Assembly: GCA_023435265.1 (NCBI GenBank)
Contig: JAEYRZ010000062.1
Span: 1 to 43,218 of the forward strand
Source: Pseudomonadota bacterium
Lineage (GTDB): Bacteria; Desulfobacterota; Desulfobacteria; Desulfobacterales; Desulfosarcinaceae
Direction: 5' to 3'
DNA: 43,218 bases
In this document: positions 32,544 to 39,866 of the stretch, piece by piece
Layout: each line of letters opens with the position of its first letter
How positions within the stretch are numbered: position 1 is the stretch's first letter
Notes under the pieces: generated by a model
What the model was told of the DNA's origin: nothing
The model's database searches: none
The model's input: only the letters and a program-made list of their open reading frames with translations
Position numbers and translations under genes: made by a program

Positions 32544-33208
32544 TCTGCCAAATCCTCTCTGATGATTTTTCGCGGGCCGCCGCCCCGTCCGGTTCGCCAA
32601 TCCTTGGCCGGAATGATCTCTTCATACCGGTCGGTCATTCCAAGGGCCCTGAGCCGGTCCCAGATCAACTGCCAGGCGCAGTCCACCTCCGGGTCGATTT
32701 CGCATTTGCCCTTGGACGATCCGCCGCACGGTCCGTTGAGCAGCTGCTTGGAGCAGCGCGCGATGGGGCAGACGCCGCCGGTATAGCCCAGCACGCAGTC
32801 GCCGCAGCCGGCGCAGCGCTCGCTCCACACGCCCTGGCGTTCGGAAGCGCCCATGAACTTGGTGTTGACCGCCGGAAAGACCGGCTTGCTTTTGAAGCGC
32901 CGCGCCACTTCCTGCACGCCGCAGCCGCAGGCCATGGAGAGCACCGCGTCCACGCCGTCGATCATGGGGGTAAGTTCTTCCACATACTCCGGGTCGCACT
33001 GGCGCTCCAGGGTGTGCTCTTTGATGATCAGGGTTTTGCCCTGTTTCAGAAAGGCCATCTGCAGGGCCGATGAGAGAATGCCCACTTCCTTGCGGCCGCC
33101 GGCGGCGCACACGGTCACGCACTCGTTGCAGCCCACCAGCAGAATGCGGTCATAGGGCCGCACGCACGCGATGATTTCTTCCAGGCTTTTTCGTTCCGCG
33201 GTGATCAT
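32540..33208 (-). CDS. metV: MetV, zinc/iron-sulfur partner subunit of methylene-tetrahydrofolate reductase
   Basis: This 222-residue protein starts MITAERKSLEEIIACVRPYDRILLVGCNECVTVC. The Cys-rich C-terminal part (CAGCGDCVLGYTGGVCPIARCSKQLLNGPCGG...CEIDPEVDCAW) is the MetV / MTHFR C-terminal-domain family. In acetogens such as Moorella, MetV associates with MetF and links it to HdrA and MvhD. A MITAER start with a ribosome site in the preceding 20 bases is preferred over the longer upstream frame. It is coupled to metF by a four-base overlap. Confidence 0.92.
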   Translation of the reverse strand: MITAERKSLEEIIACVRPYDRILLVGCNECVTVCAAGGRKEVGILSSALQMAFLKQGKTLIIKEHTLERQCDPEYVEELTPMIDGVDAVLSMACGCGVQEVARRFKSKPVFPAVNTKFMGASERQGVWSERCAGCGDCVLGYTGGVCPIARCSKQLLNGPCGGSSKGKCEIDPEVDCAWQLIWDRLRALGMTDRYEEIIPAKDWRTGRGGGPRKIIREDLAE

Positions 33209-33242
33209 TTTCGCTCTTTTCTCCTTATGAGTTGCCGTATGC

Positions 33243-33671
33243 CTACGCCGCCGAGCGCGTTGCCGCTCGGATCGGGTTGGGGCCAAGTTCCTTGATTTTG
33301 GAGGTCATGCGCTCGGCCGTTTCGGCAAACAGCTCACCCATGCCGGCCGACATCTTGACCATTTCCAGGCGCTCGCCGCCGATGCCGATCTCGTCGAGCA
33401 GCTTTCTGACCATCTGCACACGCCGTTCGGCCCGCACGTTGCCGTTCTTGAAATGGCAGTCGCCCGCAAGGCAGCCGGCCACGTAAACCCCGTCGGCGCC
33501 TTTCTGGAAGGCTTTCATGATGTGGATCGCATCCACCTTTCCCGAGCAGGGCACCCGCACGATCTTGATGTTGGGCGGGTAGCAGCACCGCTGGCTGCCG
33601 GCCATGTCGGCGGCGGTATAGGCGCAGTAGTGACAGCAAAAAGCCACGATCGTCGGTTCGAAGTTCTCCAT
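33243..33671 (-). CDS. mvhD: MvhD/FlpD-type [2Fe-2S] electron carrier
   Basis: This 142-residue protein shows FCCHYCAYTAADMAG...RCCYPPNIKIVRVPCSGKVD and GCLAGDCHFKNGNVRAERRV, the MvhD/FlpD signature (a [2Fe-2S] protein that hands electrons to HdrA). Its ATG overlaps the hdrA stop by one base (TGATG), consistent with a tight complex. MvhD joins hydrogenase or other electron donors to heterodisulfide-reductase-like complexes. Here it is probably the link between HdrA and MetVF. Confidence 0.94.
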   Translation of the reverse strand: MENFEPTIVAFCCHYCAYTAADMAGSQRCCYPPNIKIVRVPCSGKVDAIHIMKAFQKGADGVYVAGCLAGDCHFKNGNVRAERRVQMVRKLLDEIGIGGERLEMVKMSAGMGELFAETAERMTSKIKELGPNPIRAATRSAA

Positions 33672-36600
33672 CAGGCCACCATCCTTTCCAGAAGCCCGTC
33701 CAGCTTGGCCAGAATGCGATCGTCTTCGAAGGTCATGATCTGAATGGCCTTGGCCGGGCACTCCGCGGCACATACGCCGCAGCCGTGACAACGGGCGGGA
33801 TCGATTTCAGAATAGCCGTCCGCGTTGATGTAGGGCACGCCGAAGGGACAGGCCCGCACGCATACCAGGCAGGCCGCACACTTATTGCCGTCCACGCGTG
33901 CAACGGCCGCACCCAGGTTGATGCGCGCGCGGGCCAGGAGGGTCTGGGCCCGCGCGGCGGCCGCCTCGGCCTGGGTGATCGATTCGCGGATCGATTTGGG
34001 GGCATGGGCCGTTCCGGCGACATAGAAACCGGGTTTCGAGAGGTCCACGGGTTTGAGTTTGACATGTTCTTCGAGGAAGTAGCCGTCCTCGGCGCGGTCC
34101 AGCTTGAAGATGGCGGCCAGGTCCTCGGTCGATTCTTCGTCGGCCGTAAAGCCGGTGCTGAGCAGCAGGGCATCGGCGGTCATGGTGACGGCGCGGCCCA
34201 GGATGGGGTCCTTGAAGGTAACGTCCACCTGTTTGCCCGCCGCCTCGGCATGCGGCGGCGCTTCTGGTTCGTACTGCACGAACACGACCCCTTGTTCACG
34301 CGCCTTCAAGTAGTAATCCTCCTGGAAGCCGTAAGTCCGCATGTCGCGGTAGAGTACGACGATGCGCGCTTCGGGATTGACCGTAAGGATGGCGAGGGCG
34401 TTCTTGATCGCCGACTGGCAGCAGACGCGCGAGCAGTTGGGGTTTTCGGCGCAGCGCGAACCTACGCATTGGATCATGACCACATTGTCCCACTGTTTGA
34501 CCGCTTCGGGCCGCTGGTGGATCACGCCGTCGGCGTCCAGCTGGGTCATGACGGCTGCATGCTGGTCGAGCAGGTAGCCGGCCGGGCGGCTGGGCAGTGC
34601 GCCGGTGGCCAGGATGGTGGCGCCGTGGCTGATCTGACGGTAAAACATCTGCGGCCCCACCTGCATACCGGTCTTGAACATGCCCGGCATGCCGCCGTGG
34701 TCGACGATGAAGGCGTTGGCGATCACCTGGATGTTGGGGTGGTTCTGGATCTTCTCGATCAATCCCTTGACAAAGGCCTGCACGTCATCGCCCTCCAGGG
34801 TGCGCTGGATCAGGCCGGCCACGCCGCCCAGCACCGAACGGCGCTCGGCCAGGTAGACCTGGAAGCCCTGATCGGCGACCCTGAGGGCGGCCGTCATGCC
34901 GGAAACGCCGCCGCCCACCACCAGGACGTTGCGGTTGATGGGCAGGGTGTGGTCGCTCAGCGGACGCGCCTGTTTCACGGCCGCCACGGCGGCATGAACC
35001 AACTGGCACGCCTTGACACCGGCCTCGGCCGGCCTGTCCAGGTGTACCCAGGTGTCCTGGTCGCGCAGGTTGGCGATCTCCAGCATGTACTTGTTCAGGC
35101 CGGCGCGGCGCAGCACCTCCTGGAACTTGACTTCATGGGTGCGCGGCGAGCAGCCGCCGATCACCACCCGATTGAGGCCCTGATCGCGGACGGCCGACTC
35201 GATGCGCTCAAGGGATTCGCGGCTGCAGCCATGGCCCACGGACTCGGCCAGGGCCACGCCGGGCAGGCGCGCGGCATAGGCCGCCAGGCCGGCCACATCG
35301 ATCAGGCCGCCGATGTTCTCGCCGCACTCGCAGATGAAGACGCCGATGCGCGGGTCTTCGCCCGCCACGTCGCGCTGAGGCGGGTAGATGTCTGTTTCGG
35401 GATCGGTTTCCGCCACCTGGGGCGCGTGCCGGGCGGCCCGGCAGGCCGCCGCGCTGGCCTGGATCATGGTCTCGGGGATATCTTTGGGGCTTTCGAACAT
35501 GCCGCACACGTAAATGCCGGCCCGGCTGGTTGCCACCGGATCGAAGGCGCTGGTCCTGGCGAAGTGGTGGGCGTTGAGGTCGATGCCCAGCATTTCGGCC
35601 GTGGCGCGCACTTCATCGGAAACGCAAAAGCCGGTGGCCAGCACCACCATGTCGAAATTCTCTTCGCGGAGGATGCTCTCATTGACCGGGCAGAAGGCGA
35701 TGGTCAGCCGTTCGCCGCCTGGCTTGCGCACCACGCTGTGCGGCCGGCAGCGCACCATGCGCACGCCGTATTCATTGCGGCTGCGCACATAATACTTTTC
35801 GTAGTCCTTGCCGAAGGTGCGCATGTCCATGTAGAAGACGGTGGTTTCGATGCTGTCCTGGAAGCGCTCCTTGGTGACGATGGCTTCTTTGAGGGTGAAC
35901 ATGCAGCAGGCGCTGGAGCAGTAGGAGGCGGCGCCTTTCTGCAGCCCGCGCGAGCCCACGCAGGTGATCCAGGCGATCTTTTGCGGCACGCGGCGGTCCG
36001 AGGGACGCGTCAACTGGCCGGAGGTGGGGCCGGAGGCCGACAGGATGCGCTCGTAATCGAGGCTGGTGACGACGTCGGGATCCCGGCCGTAGCCGAAGTA
36101 ATCAAGACCGGCGGGGTCGAATAGGGCCGCGCCCGGGGCCAGCACGACGGAGGCAAAGCACATCTGCATGTTCTCTTCGAGCGCGTCGATGCGGATTGCA
36201 CCTGTCGGGCAGCACGTTTCGAGGCCGTGCGGGTCGGTACACTTTTCCATATCGATTGAAAAGGCCTGGGGCGTCGCCTTCGGGTAGCGCATGCAGGTGG
36301 GCGCGCGATGATCGAGCCCCGGGTTGAAGTCGACGCACTCGGGGTAGCGCCGCTGGCACTCGCCGCAGGCCGTGCACAGGGCGAGGTCGATGTGGCGCGG
36401 CGCAGTGCGCAGCGTGGCGGTGAAGCGTCCCACTTCGCCTTCGAGCGCCACGAGACGCGTGAGCGGCTTGAGATCGATGCGTTCGCTGCGGTTCTCCTCG
36501 CTCATATTGGGGCTGATGGTGCACAGGTCGCAGTTGTTGGTGGGAAAGGTCCGGTCCAGTTTTGTCATCAGGCCGCCGATGGCGTTGGCGGAGTCGATCA

Positions 36601-36712
36601 GGACCACGTTGCGGCCGGCTTCGGCCAGGTCCAGCGCCGTCCGCATGCCGCCCACGCCGCCGCCCACCACCAGGACCTTGTCATGATTTTGAAATCGATC
36701 TGTCGCGCCCAT
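33671..36712 (-). CDS. hdrA: HdrA-type flavoprotein, fused tandem of an HdrA-like unit and a full-length HdrA
   Basis: This 1013-residue protein is about twice the usual HdrA unit. Residues 1-450 form an HdrA-like FAD unit: GGGVGG at 17-22, the FPTNNCDLC Cys pair C61/C64, CTACGEC (C113-C119) and further cysteines to C168. Residues 455-1013 look like a complete HdrA: the N-terminal GVFICECGENIGG block, FAD site VVGGGVSG (about 598-605) and two C-terminal [4Fe-4S] motifs (C945-C955, C975-C985). HdrA is the flavin-based electron bifurcation or confurcation subunit. No hdrB or hdrC gene is in the operon. GGAGG precedes the ATG at 36712. Confidence 0.9.
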   Translation of the reverse strand: MGATDRFQNHDKVLVVGGGVGGMRTALDLAEAGRNVVLIDSANAIGGLMTKLDRTFPTNNCDLCTISPNMSEENRSERIDLKPLTRLVALEGEVGRFTATLRTAPRHIDLALCTACGECQRRYPECVDFNPGLDHRAPTCMRYPKATPQAFSIDMEKCTDPHGLETCCPTGAIRIDALEENMQMCFASVVLAPGAALFDPAGLDYFGYGRDPDVVTSLDYERILSASGPTSGQLTRPSDRRVPQKIAWITCVGSRGLQKGAASYCSSACCMFTLKEAIVTKERFQDSIETTVFYMDMRTFGKDYEKYYVRSRNEYGVRMVRCRPHSVVRKPGGERLTIAFCPVNESILREENFDMVVLATGFCVSDEVRATAEMLGIDLNAHHFARTSAFDPVATSRAGIYVCGMFESPKDIPETMIQASAAACRAARHAPQVAETDPETDIYPPQRDVAGEDPRIGVFICECGENIGGLIDVAGLAAYAARLPGVALAESVGHGCSRESLERIESAVRDQGLNRVVIGGCSPRTHEVKFQEVLRRAGLNKYMLEIANLRDQDTWVHLDRPAEAGVKACQLVHAAVAAVKQARPLSDHTLPINRNVLVVGGGVSGMTAALRVADQGFQVYLAERRSVLGGVAGLIQRTLEGDDVQAFVKGLIEKIQNHPNIQVIANAFIVDHGGMPGMFKTGMQVGPQMFYRQISHGATILATGALPSRPAGYLLDQHAAVMTQLDADGVIHQRPEAVKQWDNVVMIQCVGSRCAENPNCSRVCCQSAIKNALAILTVNPEARIVVLYRDMRTYGFQEDYYLKAREQGVVFVQYEPEAPPHAEAAGKQVDVTFKDPILGRAVTMTADALLLSTGFTADEESTEDLAAIFKLDRAEDGYFLEEHVKLKPVDLSKPGFYVAGTAHAPKSIRESITQAEAAAARAQTLLARARINLGAAVARVDGNKCAACLVCVRACPFGVPYINADGYSEIDPARCHGCGVCAAECPAKAIQIMTFEDDRILAKLDGLLERMVA

Positions 36713-36758
36713 ATCTAAACATCCTCCGATGAAGATTTTCCGAAATCACCACACGTAG

Positions 36759-36780
36759 GGGCAGGCCCATGTGCCTGCCC
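36759..36780. repeat. Small GC-rich hairpin between metF2 and hdrA
   Basis: GGGCAGGC (36759-36766) and GCCTGCCC (36773-36780) are perfect 8-base arms around a 6-base loop, in the 97-base gap between metF2 (ends 36810) and hdrA (starts 36712). Motifs of this type recur as interspersed repeats in several bacteria. In the operon mRNA it could influence stability or stoichiometry. There is no U-tract, so it is not a typical terminator. Confidence 0.6.
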
Positions 36781-36809
36781 ATTCTCGAGCCTCTGGTGGC
36801 TGCATCGAA

Positions 36810-37682
36810 TCACATTCCGGCGGCATCCAGGATCGCCGGCAGGCGGTGTTCCCAGCCCATGGTTTGAATCAGCACGCCCTGCACCAGGGGGCGCAGTTTG
36901 GCCACGGTCTCGCCGGCGATTTTCAATGGTTCGAATTCCCGATCGGCCGATTTGCGGATGCGCTGGATCAGCTGCTCGGAGAGGTTGGCCCCCGGTTCGT
37001 TGGTGGCGATGTAGCGCGCCACGGCCACCGACTTGATCAGGAACACGGTGGCGATCACCGGCACGCGCAGCAGGGCGATCTTCTTCAAGGCAGGGGCCAT
37101 GCGCTCGGGGTCGAAAATGGGCGGCGTGACGATGAAGGCCGCACCGGCCGAGATTTTGCGTTTGACCTGCTCGAGTTCATGCTCCAGGGCGGCCTCATCG
37201 GCCCAGGGGGCCATGGCACAACCGGCCGTAAATGTGGGGGACCCATCCAGGTCGAAGCCGCCCAGGTCCTTGCCCTGCTGCAAACGCTGAACCGCAGTAA
37301 GCAGAGCCAGTTCGTCCAGGTCGTCCACGGCGCTCGCCTGGGGATGGTCGCACTGGGCCATGTCGGCGCCGTTGACCACGATCAGGTTCTGGATGCCCAA
37401 CACATGAGCGGCCAGCAGGTCCCCCTGCAGGGCCATGCGGTTGCGGTCGCGCCCGTAGACATGCAGGGCCGCTTCGATCCCCTGCTGCTGAAGCAGCACG
37501 CCGCCTGCCAGGGCGCTCATGCGCATCATGCCGCTGTCCATGTCCGGCACCACCACGGCGTCCACACGGCCCTTAATCCGGCGGGCATCGGTGACAAAGC
37601 GCGAAATATCCACGCCCTTGGGGGTGTTCATCTCCGCCAGCACGAGAAACTCGCCCGACTGCATTCGCTTTCGAAAACTCAT
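36810..37682 (-). CDS. MetF-family paralog (second copy in the operon)
   Basis: This 290-residue protein starts MSFRKRMQSGEFLVLAEMNTPKGVD at the ATG at 37682, with AAGGAAG upstream. MetF blocks are recognisable: VDAVVVPDMDSGMMRMSA, LHVYGRDRNRMALQGDLLAAHVLG, NLIVVNGADMAQCDHP. Differences from the canonical copy at 31620 include SEC to AEM, CLSGDHP to VNGADMA, and loss of the QTQ in the distal barrel (here FIVTPPIFDPE). It lies between the TusA-like gene and hdrA. It may form a different subunit or bind a different C1-pterin or protein partner; enzymatic activity is uncertain. Confidence 0.87.
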   Translation of the reverse strand: MSFRKRMQSGEFLVLAEMNTPKGVDISRFVTDARRIKGRVDAVVVPDMDSGMMRMSALAGGVLLQQQGIEAALHVYGRDRNRMALQGDLLAAHVLGIQNLIVVNGADMAQCDHPQASAVDDLDELALLTAVQRLQQGKDLGGFDLDGSPTFTAGCAMAPWADEAALEHELEQVKRKISAGAAFIVTPPIFDPERMAPALKKIALLRVPVIATVFLIKSVAVARYIATNEPGANLSEQLIQRIRKSADREFEPLKIAGETVAKLRPLVQGVLIQTMGWEHRLPAILDAAGM

Positions 37683-37726
37683 CGCTTTTCCTTCCTTCAA
37701 CCGTTTCAGTCCCCGATCCCCGCCCG

Positions 37727-38023
37727 TCAATACGCTTTGCCGCTCCCGGCAGGGCTTCCGGGAACCGCTGACGTGCCGCCGCTCTCCTTGCGGAACCGAA
37801 CCCGGGTGATCCTCACGCCGGGATCGATCCCCTCGGTGCAGACCACTTCGCAGGAGGCATTGGGCAGCAGCCGCAGCAGGTCGCGCTGCATTTCCGCATC
37901 GCAGCCCAGCACTTCGACCACCTCGCACGTCTTCATTTTTTGAAAAACAAGAGATACCTTCAGCAGGGAAAAGGGAGCGATCGCTCCCTGCACATCGACG
38001 CAATAATCTGGTTTCGGCTTCAC
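37727..38023 (-). CDS. TusA-like small protein lacking the catalytic cysteine, first gene of the metF-hdrA operon
   Basis: This 98-residue protein reads VKPKPDYCVDVQGAIAPFSLLKVSLVFQKMKTCEVVEVLG from a GTG at 38023. The block follows the TusA/SirA pattern (LDxxGLxCPxPLL), but the CPxP motif is APFS, so the sulfur-carrying Cys is missing. GAGGAG lies upstream of the GTG; the in-frame ATG at 38059 has no ribosome site and lies upstream of the transcription start implied by the sigma-54 promoter at 38060-38075. TusA-like proteins are found beside Hdr-like complexes in sulfur-metabolising organisms. This one may be an adaptor rather than a sulfur carrier. Confidence 0.72.
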   Translation of the reverse strand: MKPKPDYCVDVQGAIAPFSLLKVSLVFQKMKTCEVVEVLGCDAEMQRDLLRLLPNASCEVVCTEGIDPGVRITRVRFRKESGGTSAVPGSPAGSGKAY

Positions 38024-38059
38024 GACCGCTTGCTCCTCGTTTTCACTGCACCGCCGCAT

Positions 38060-38075
38060 TGCAGATGGCAGGCCA
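38060..38075 (-). promoter_or_regulatory. Candidate sigma-54 (-24/-12) promoter of the metF-hdrA operon
   Basis: On the minus strand the sequence is TGGCCTGCCATCTGCA: TGGC at -24 and TGCA at -12, with ten bases between the GG and GC dinucleotides, as the sigma-54 consensus (TGGCACG-N4-TTGCA) requires. Transcription would start near 38050. The divergent gene at 38233 encodes a sigma-54 activator, which supports the call. Confidence 0.6.
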
Positions 38076-38192
38076 ACTCGACGGCAGCGCCTGCTGTTTT
38101 CAAATACGCTATTTTATCGGATGATTGCGCTTATACGCATTTCGGAATGGGTAAAAGCCTTGCCCGCGAAGTGCTAAATTGCTAAGGTAACT

Positions 38193-38213
38193 CCCTTTTA
38201 CAGGTGTAAAGGG
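38193..38213. promoter_or_regulatory. Imperfect palindrome upstream of the activator gene, possible enhancer/operator site
   Basis: CCCTTTTACA (38193-38202) and TGTAAAGGG (38205-38213) are nearly complementary, and a third half-site TGTAAGGG follows at 38214-38221. It lies about 120 bases upstream of the -24/-12 promoter and 20 bases before the activator ATG. That place suits an activator binding site that also autoregulates the activator gene. Confidence 0.45.
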
Positions 38214-38232
38214 TGTAAGGGTCGGTTGAACG

Positions 38233-39621
38233 ATGCTCGGCAATGAACTGGACCGCTATTGGGAAACGGTGGTGAACACGCTGCGGGACGGGGTGATGAT
38301 CGTCAGCCCGCAGGGAACCATCGTCTCGGTGAACCGCGCCCTGGAGACGATGACCGGCTACGACCGCAACGAGCTGATCGGCCAGGCCTGCGAACTGCTC
38401 AACTGCGACAACTGCGTGCGTCCCGCCAGGCCCACGGGCGAACACTGGTGCGAGCTGTTCCGGAGCGGGGAATTCAGCACGCGCAAATGCCTGATCCGCC
38501 GCAAGGACGGCATTCTGGTGCATGCGATCCGCAACGCCTCGCTGTTGCGCGACGGCACCGGCAACGTGATCGGCGCGGTGGGCACCCTGACCGATATCAG
38601 CGAATTGATCGAAAAAGAGAGCCAGCTTGAGGCGTACCGGCGCCAGCTGCAATCGCTGGACGGCTTTCACGGCATCATCGGCACCTCGCCGCCCATGCGG
38701 CGGGTGTTCGATCTGATCGAAAATGCGGCCCACTCCGACGCGCCGGTGATCGTTTACGGCGAGAGCGGCACGGGCAAGGAACTGGTGGGCCAGGCCATCC
38801 ATGAGATCGGCGAACGCCGCGGCGGCCCCTATATCAAGGTGAACTGCGCCAGTCTGACCGACTCGCTGCTGGAGAGCGAGCTGTTCGGCCACGTGCGCGG
38901 GGCTTACACCGGCGCGATCCGCGATCGCGTGGGGCGCTTCGAAAAAGCGAGCGGCGGCGATATCTTCCTGGACGAAATCGGCGATCTGCCCTTGACCACG
39001 CAAGTCAAGCTGCTGCGCGTGCTGGAGGACAAGACCATCGAGCGGGTCGGCGCCAGCACGCCCATTCCGGTGGATGTGCGCATCATCTCGGCCACCAACC
39101 GCGATCTTACGCGCATGGTGGAGGCGGGACGCTTCCGTAAAGACTTCTTTTTCCGCATCAACGTGATCCCCATTCACCTGCCGCCCCTGCGCGAACGCGC
39201 CGGGGACGTGCCTCTTCTTGCCGAGGCGTTTTTCAATCATGTCCGCCTCAAGAGCGGCAAGGCAATCGAGGGCATCAGCAACGACGCCATGGAGGTGTTG
39301 ATCGGCTACGACTGGCCGGGCAACGTGCGCGAACTCAAGAGCGCCTTCGAGTACGCCTTCGTGGCCTGCAACGATGCGCTGATCCGGCCTGATCACCTGC
39401 CGCAGAGCATTTTCCGCGGCAAGATGCCGGTGAGCGGCAATCCGCGGCGCACCTTCAACTGGAAGGAGATCGAAAAGCAGGAGCTGATCGAAACCCTGGA
39501 AAAGACCGGCGGCAACCAGTCGCGTTCGGCCGAACTGCTGGGGGTGTCGCGGGTGACGATTTACAATCGGATGAAACGCTACAACCTGACCGCCCCGCGG
39601 CGGGTGGTGGCGAATGAGTAG
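38233..39621 (+). CDS. Sigma-54-dependent enhancer-binding protein with a cysteine-rich PAS domain
   Basis: This 462-residue protein has an N-terminal PAS domain (about 8-125) with C53, C58, C61, C73 and C86 (CELLNCDNC...CELF...C). An AAA+ sigma-54 interaction domain follows (about 146-375): Walker A GESGTGKE (176-183), the sigma-54-binding loop GAYTGA (223-228; the consensus is GAFTGA, Tyr in place of Phe is common) and Walker B IFLDEIGD. A Fis-type helix-turn-helix ends the protein (GGNQSRSAELLGVSRVTIYNRMKRYNL). There is no receiver, so control is by the PAS ligand, possibly an Fe-S cluster or redox state. It lies between the divergent metF-hdrA operon and the tmc genes, and could activate either or both. 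Confidence 0.92.
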   Translation: MLGNELDRYWETVVNTLRDGVMIVSPQGTIVSVNRALETMTGYDRNELIGQACELLNCDNCVRPARPTGEHWCELFRSGEFSTRKCLIRRKDGILVHAIRNASLLRDGTGNVIGAVGTLTDISELIEKESQLEAYRRQLQSLDGFHGIIGTSPPMRRVFDLIENAAHSDAPVIVYGESGTGKELVGQAIHEIGERRGGPYIKVNCASLTDSLLESELFGHVRGAYTGAIRDRVGRFEKASGGDIFLDEIGDLPLTTQVKLLRVLEDKTIERVGASTPIPVDVRIISATNRDLTRMVEAGRFRKDFFFRINVIPIHLPPLRERAGDVPLLAEAFFNHVRLKSGKAIEGISNDAMEVLIGYDWPGNVRELKSAFEYAFVACNDALIRPDHLPQSIFRGKMPVSGNPRRTFNWKEIEKQELIETLEKTGGNQSRSAELLGVSRVTIYNRMKRYNLTAPRRVVANE

Positions 39622-39669
39622 GATTTCGGTTTTTGGGCTTGACTTATGACCGCAATTCTATCAGTTTTT

Positions 39670-39687
39670 CAATATCCTTGGATATTG
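39670..39687. promoter_or_regulatory. 18-base palindrome upstream of tmcD, operator-like
   Basis: CAATATCC and GGATATTG are perfect 8-base arms around TT. It lies 49 bases after the activator gene and about 180 bases before tmcD. It could be a binding site for a tmc regulator; no T-tract follows, so it is not an obvious terminator. Confidence 0.45.
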
Positions 39688-39797
39688 TGTCATCCTCCCT
39701 TTTGACCAGGCCTGCAGACCATGACCGGTGGGGTGCCCACACGATGCATGCGTGCCGCCAGGAACGACGCTCCGAGCCAACAATAGACCTGTATCCG

Positions 39798-39814
39798 CGG
39801 GTGCGCCGCACCCG
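39798..39814. other. GC-rich hairpin in the tmcD leader
   Basis: CGGGTGC-GCC-GCACCCG forms a 7-base-pair stem with a 3-base loop, ending 53 bases before the tmcD start codon. It may be a leader hairpin affecting mRNA stability or translation. I found no clear promoter between it and the activator gene. Confidence 0.45.
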
Positions 39815-39866
39815 GTCGGACTCTGTTGCAAGAGAGCATTCAATCCGCGCATAAGGAGGCGATAGA

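Noticed and set aside
33785..36124. A 779-codon open frame on the plus strand
   Set aside because: It is antisense to hdrA, whose Fe-S and FAD motifs are unmistakable.
39798..39814. Hairpin as a rho-independent terminator for the activator gene
   Set aside because: No T-tract follows on either strand; kept only as a possible leader hairpin.
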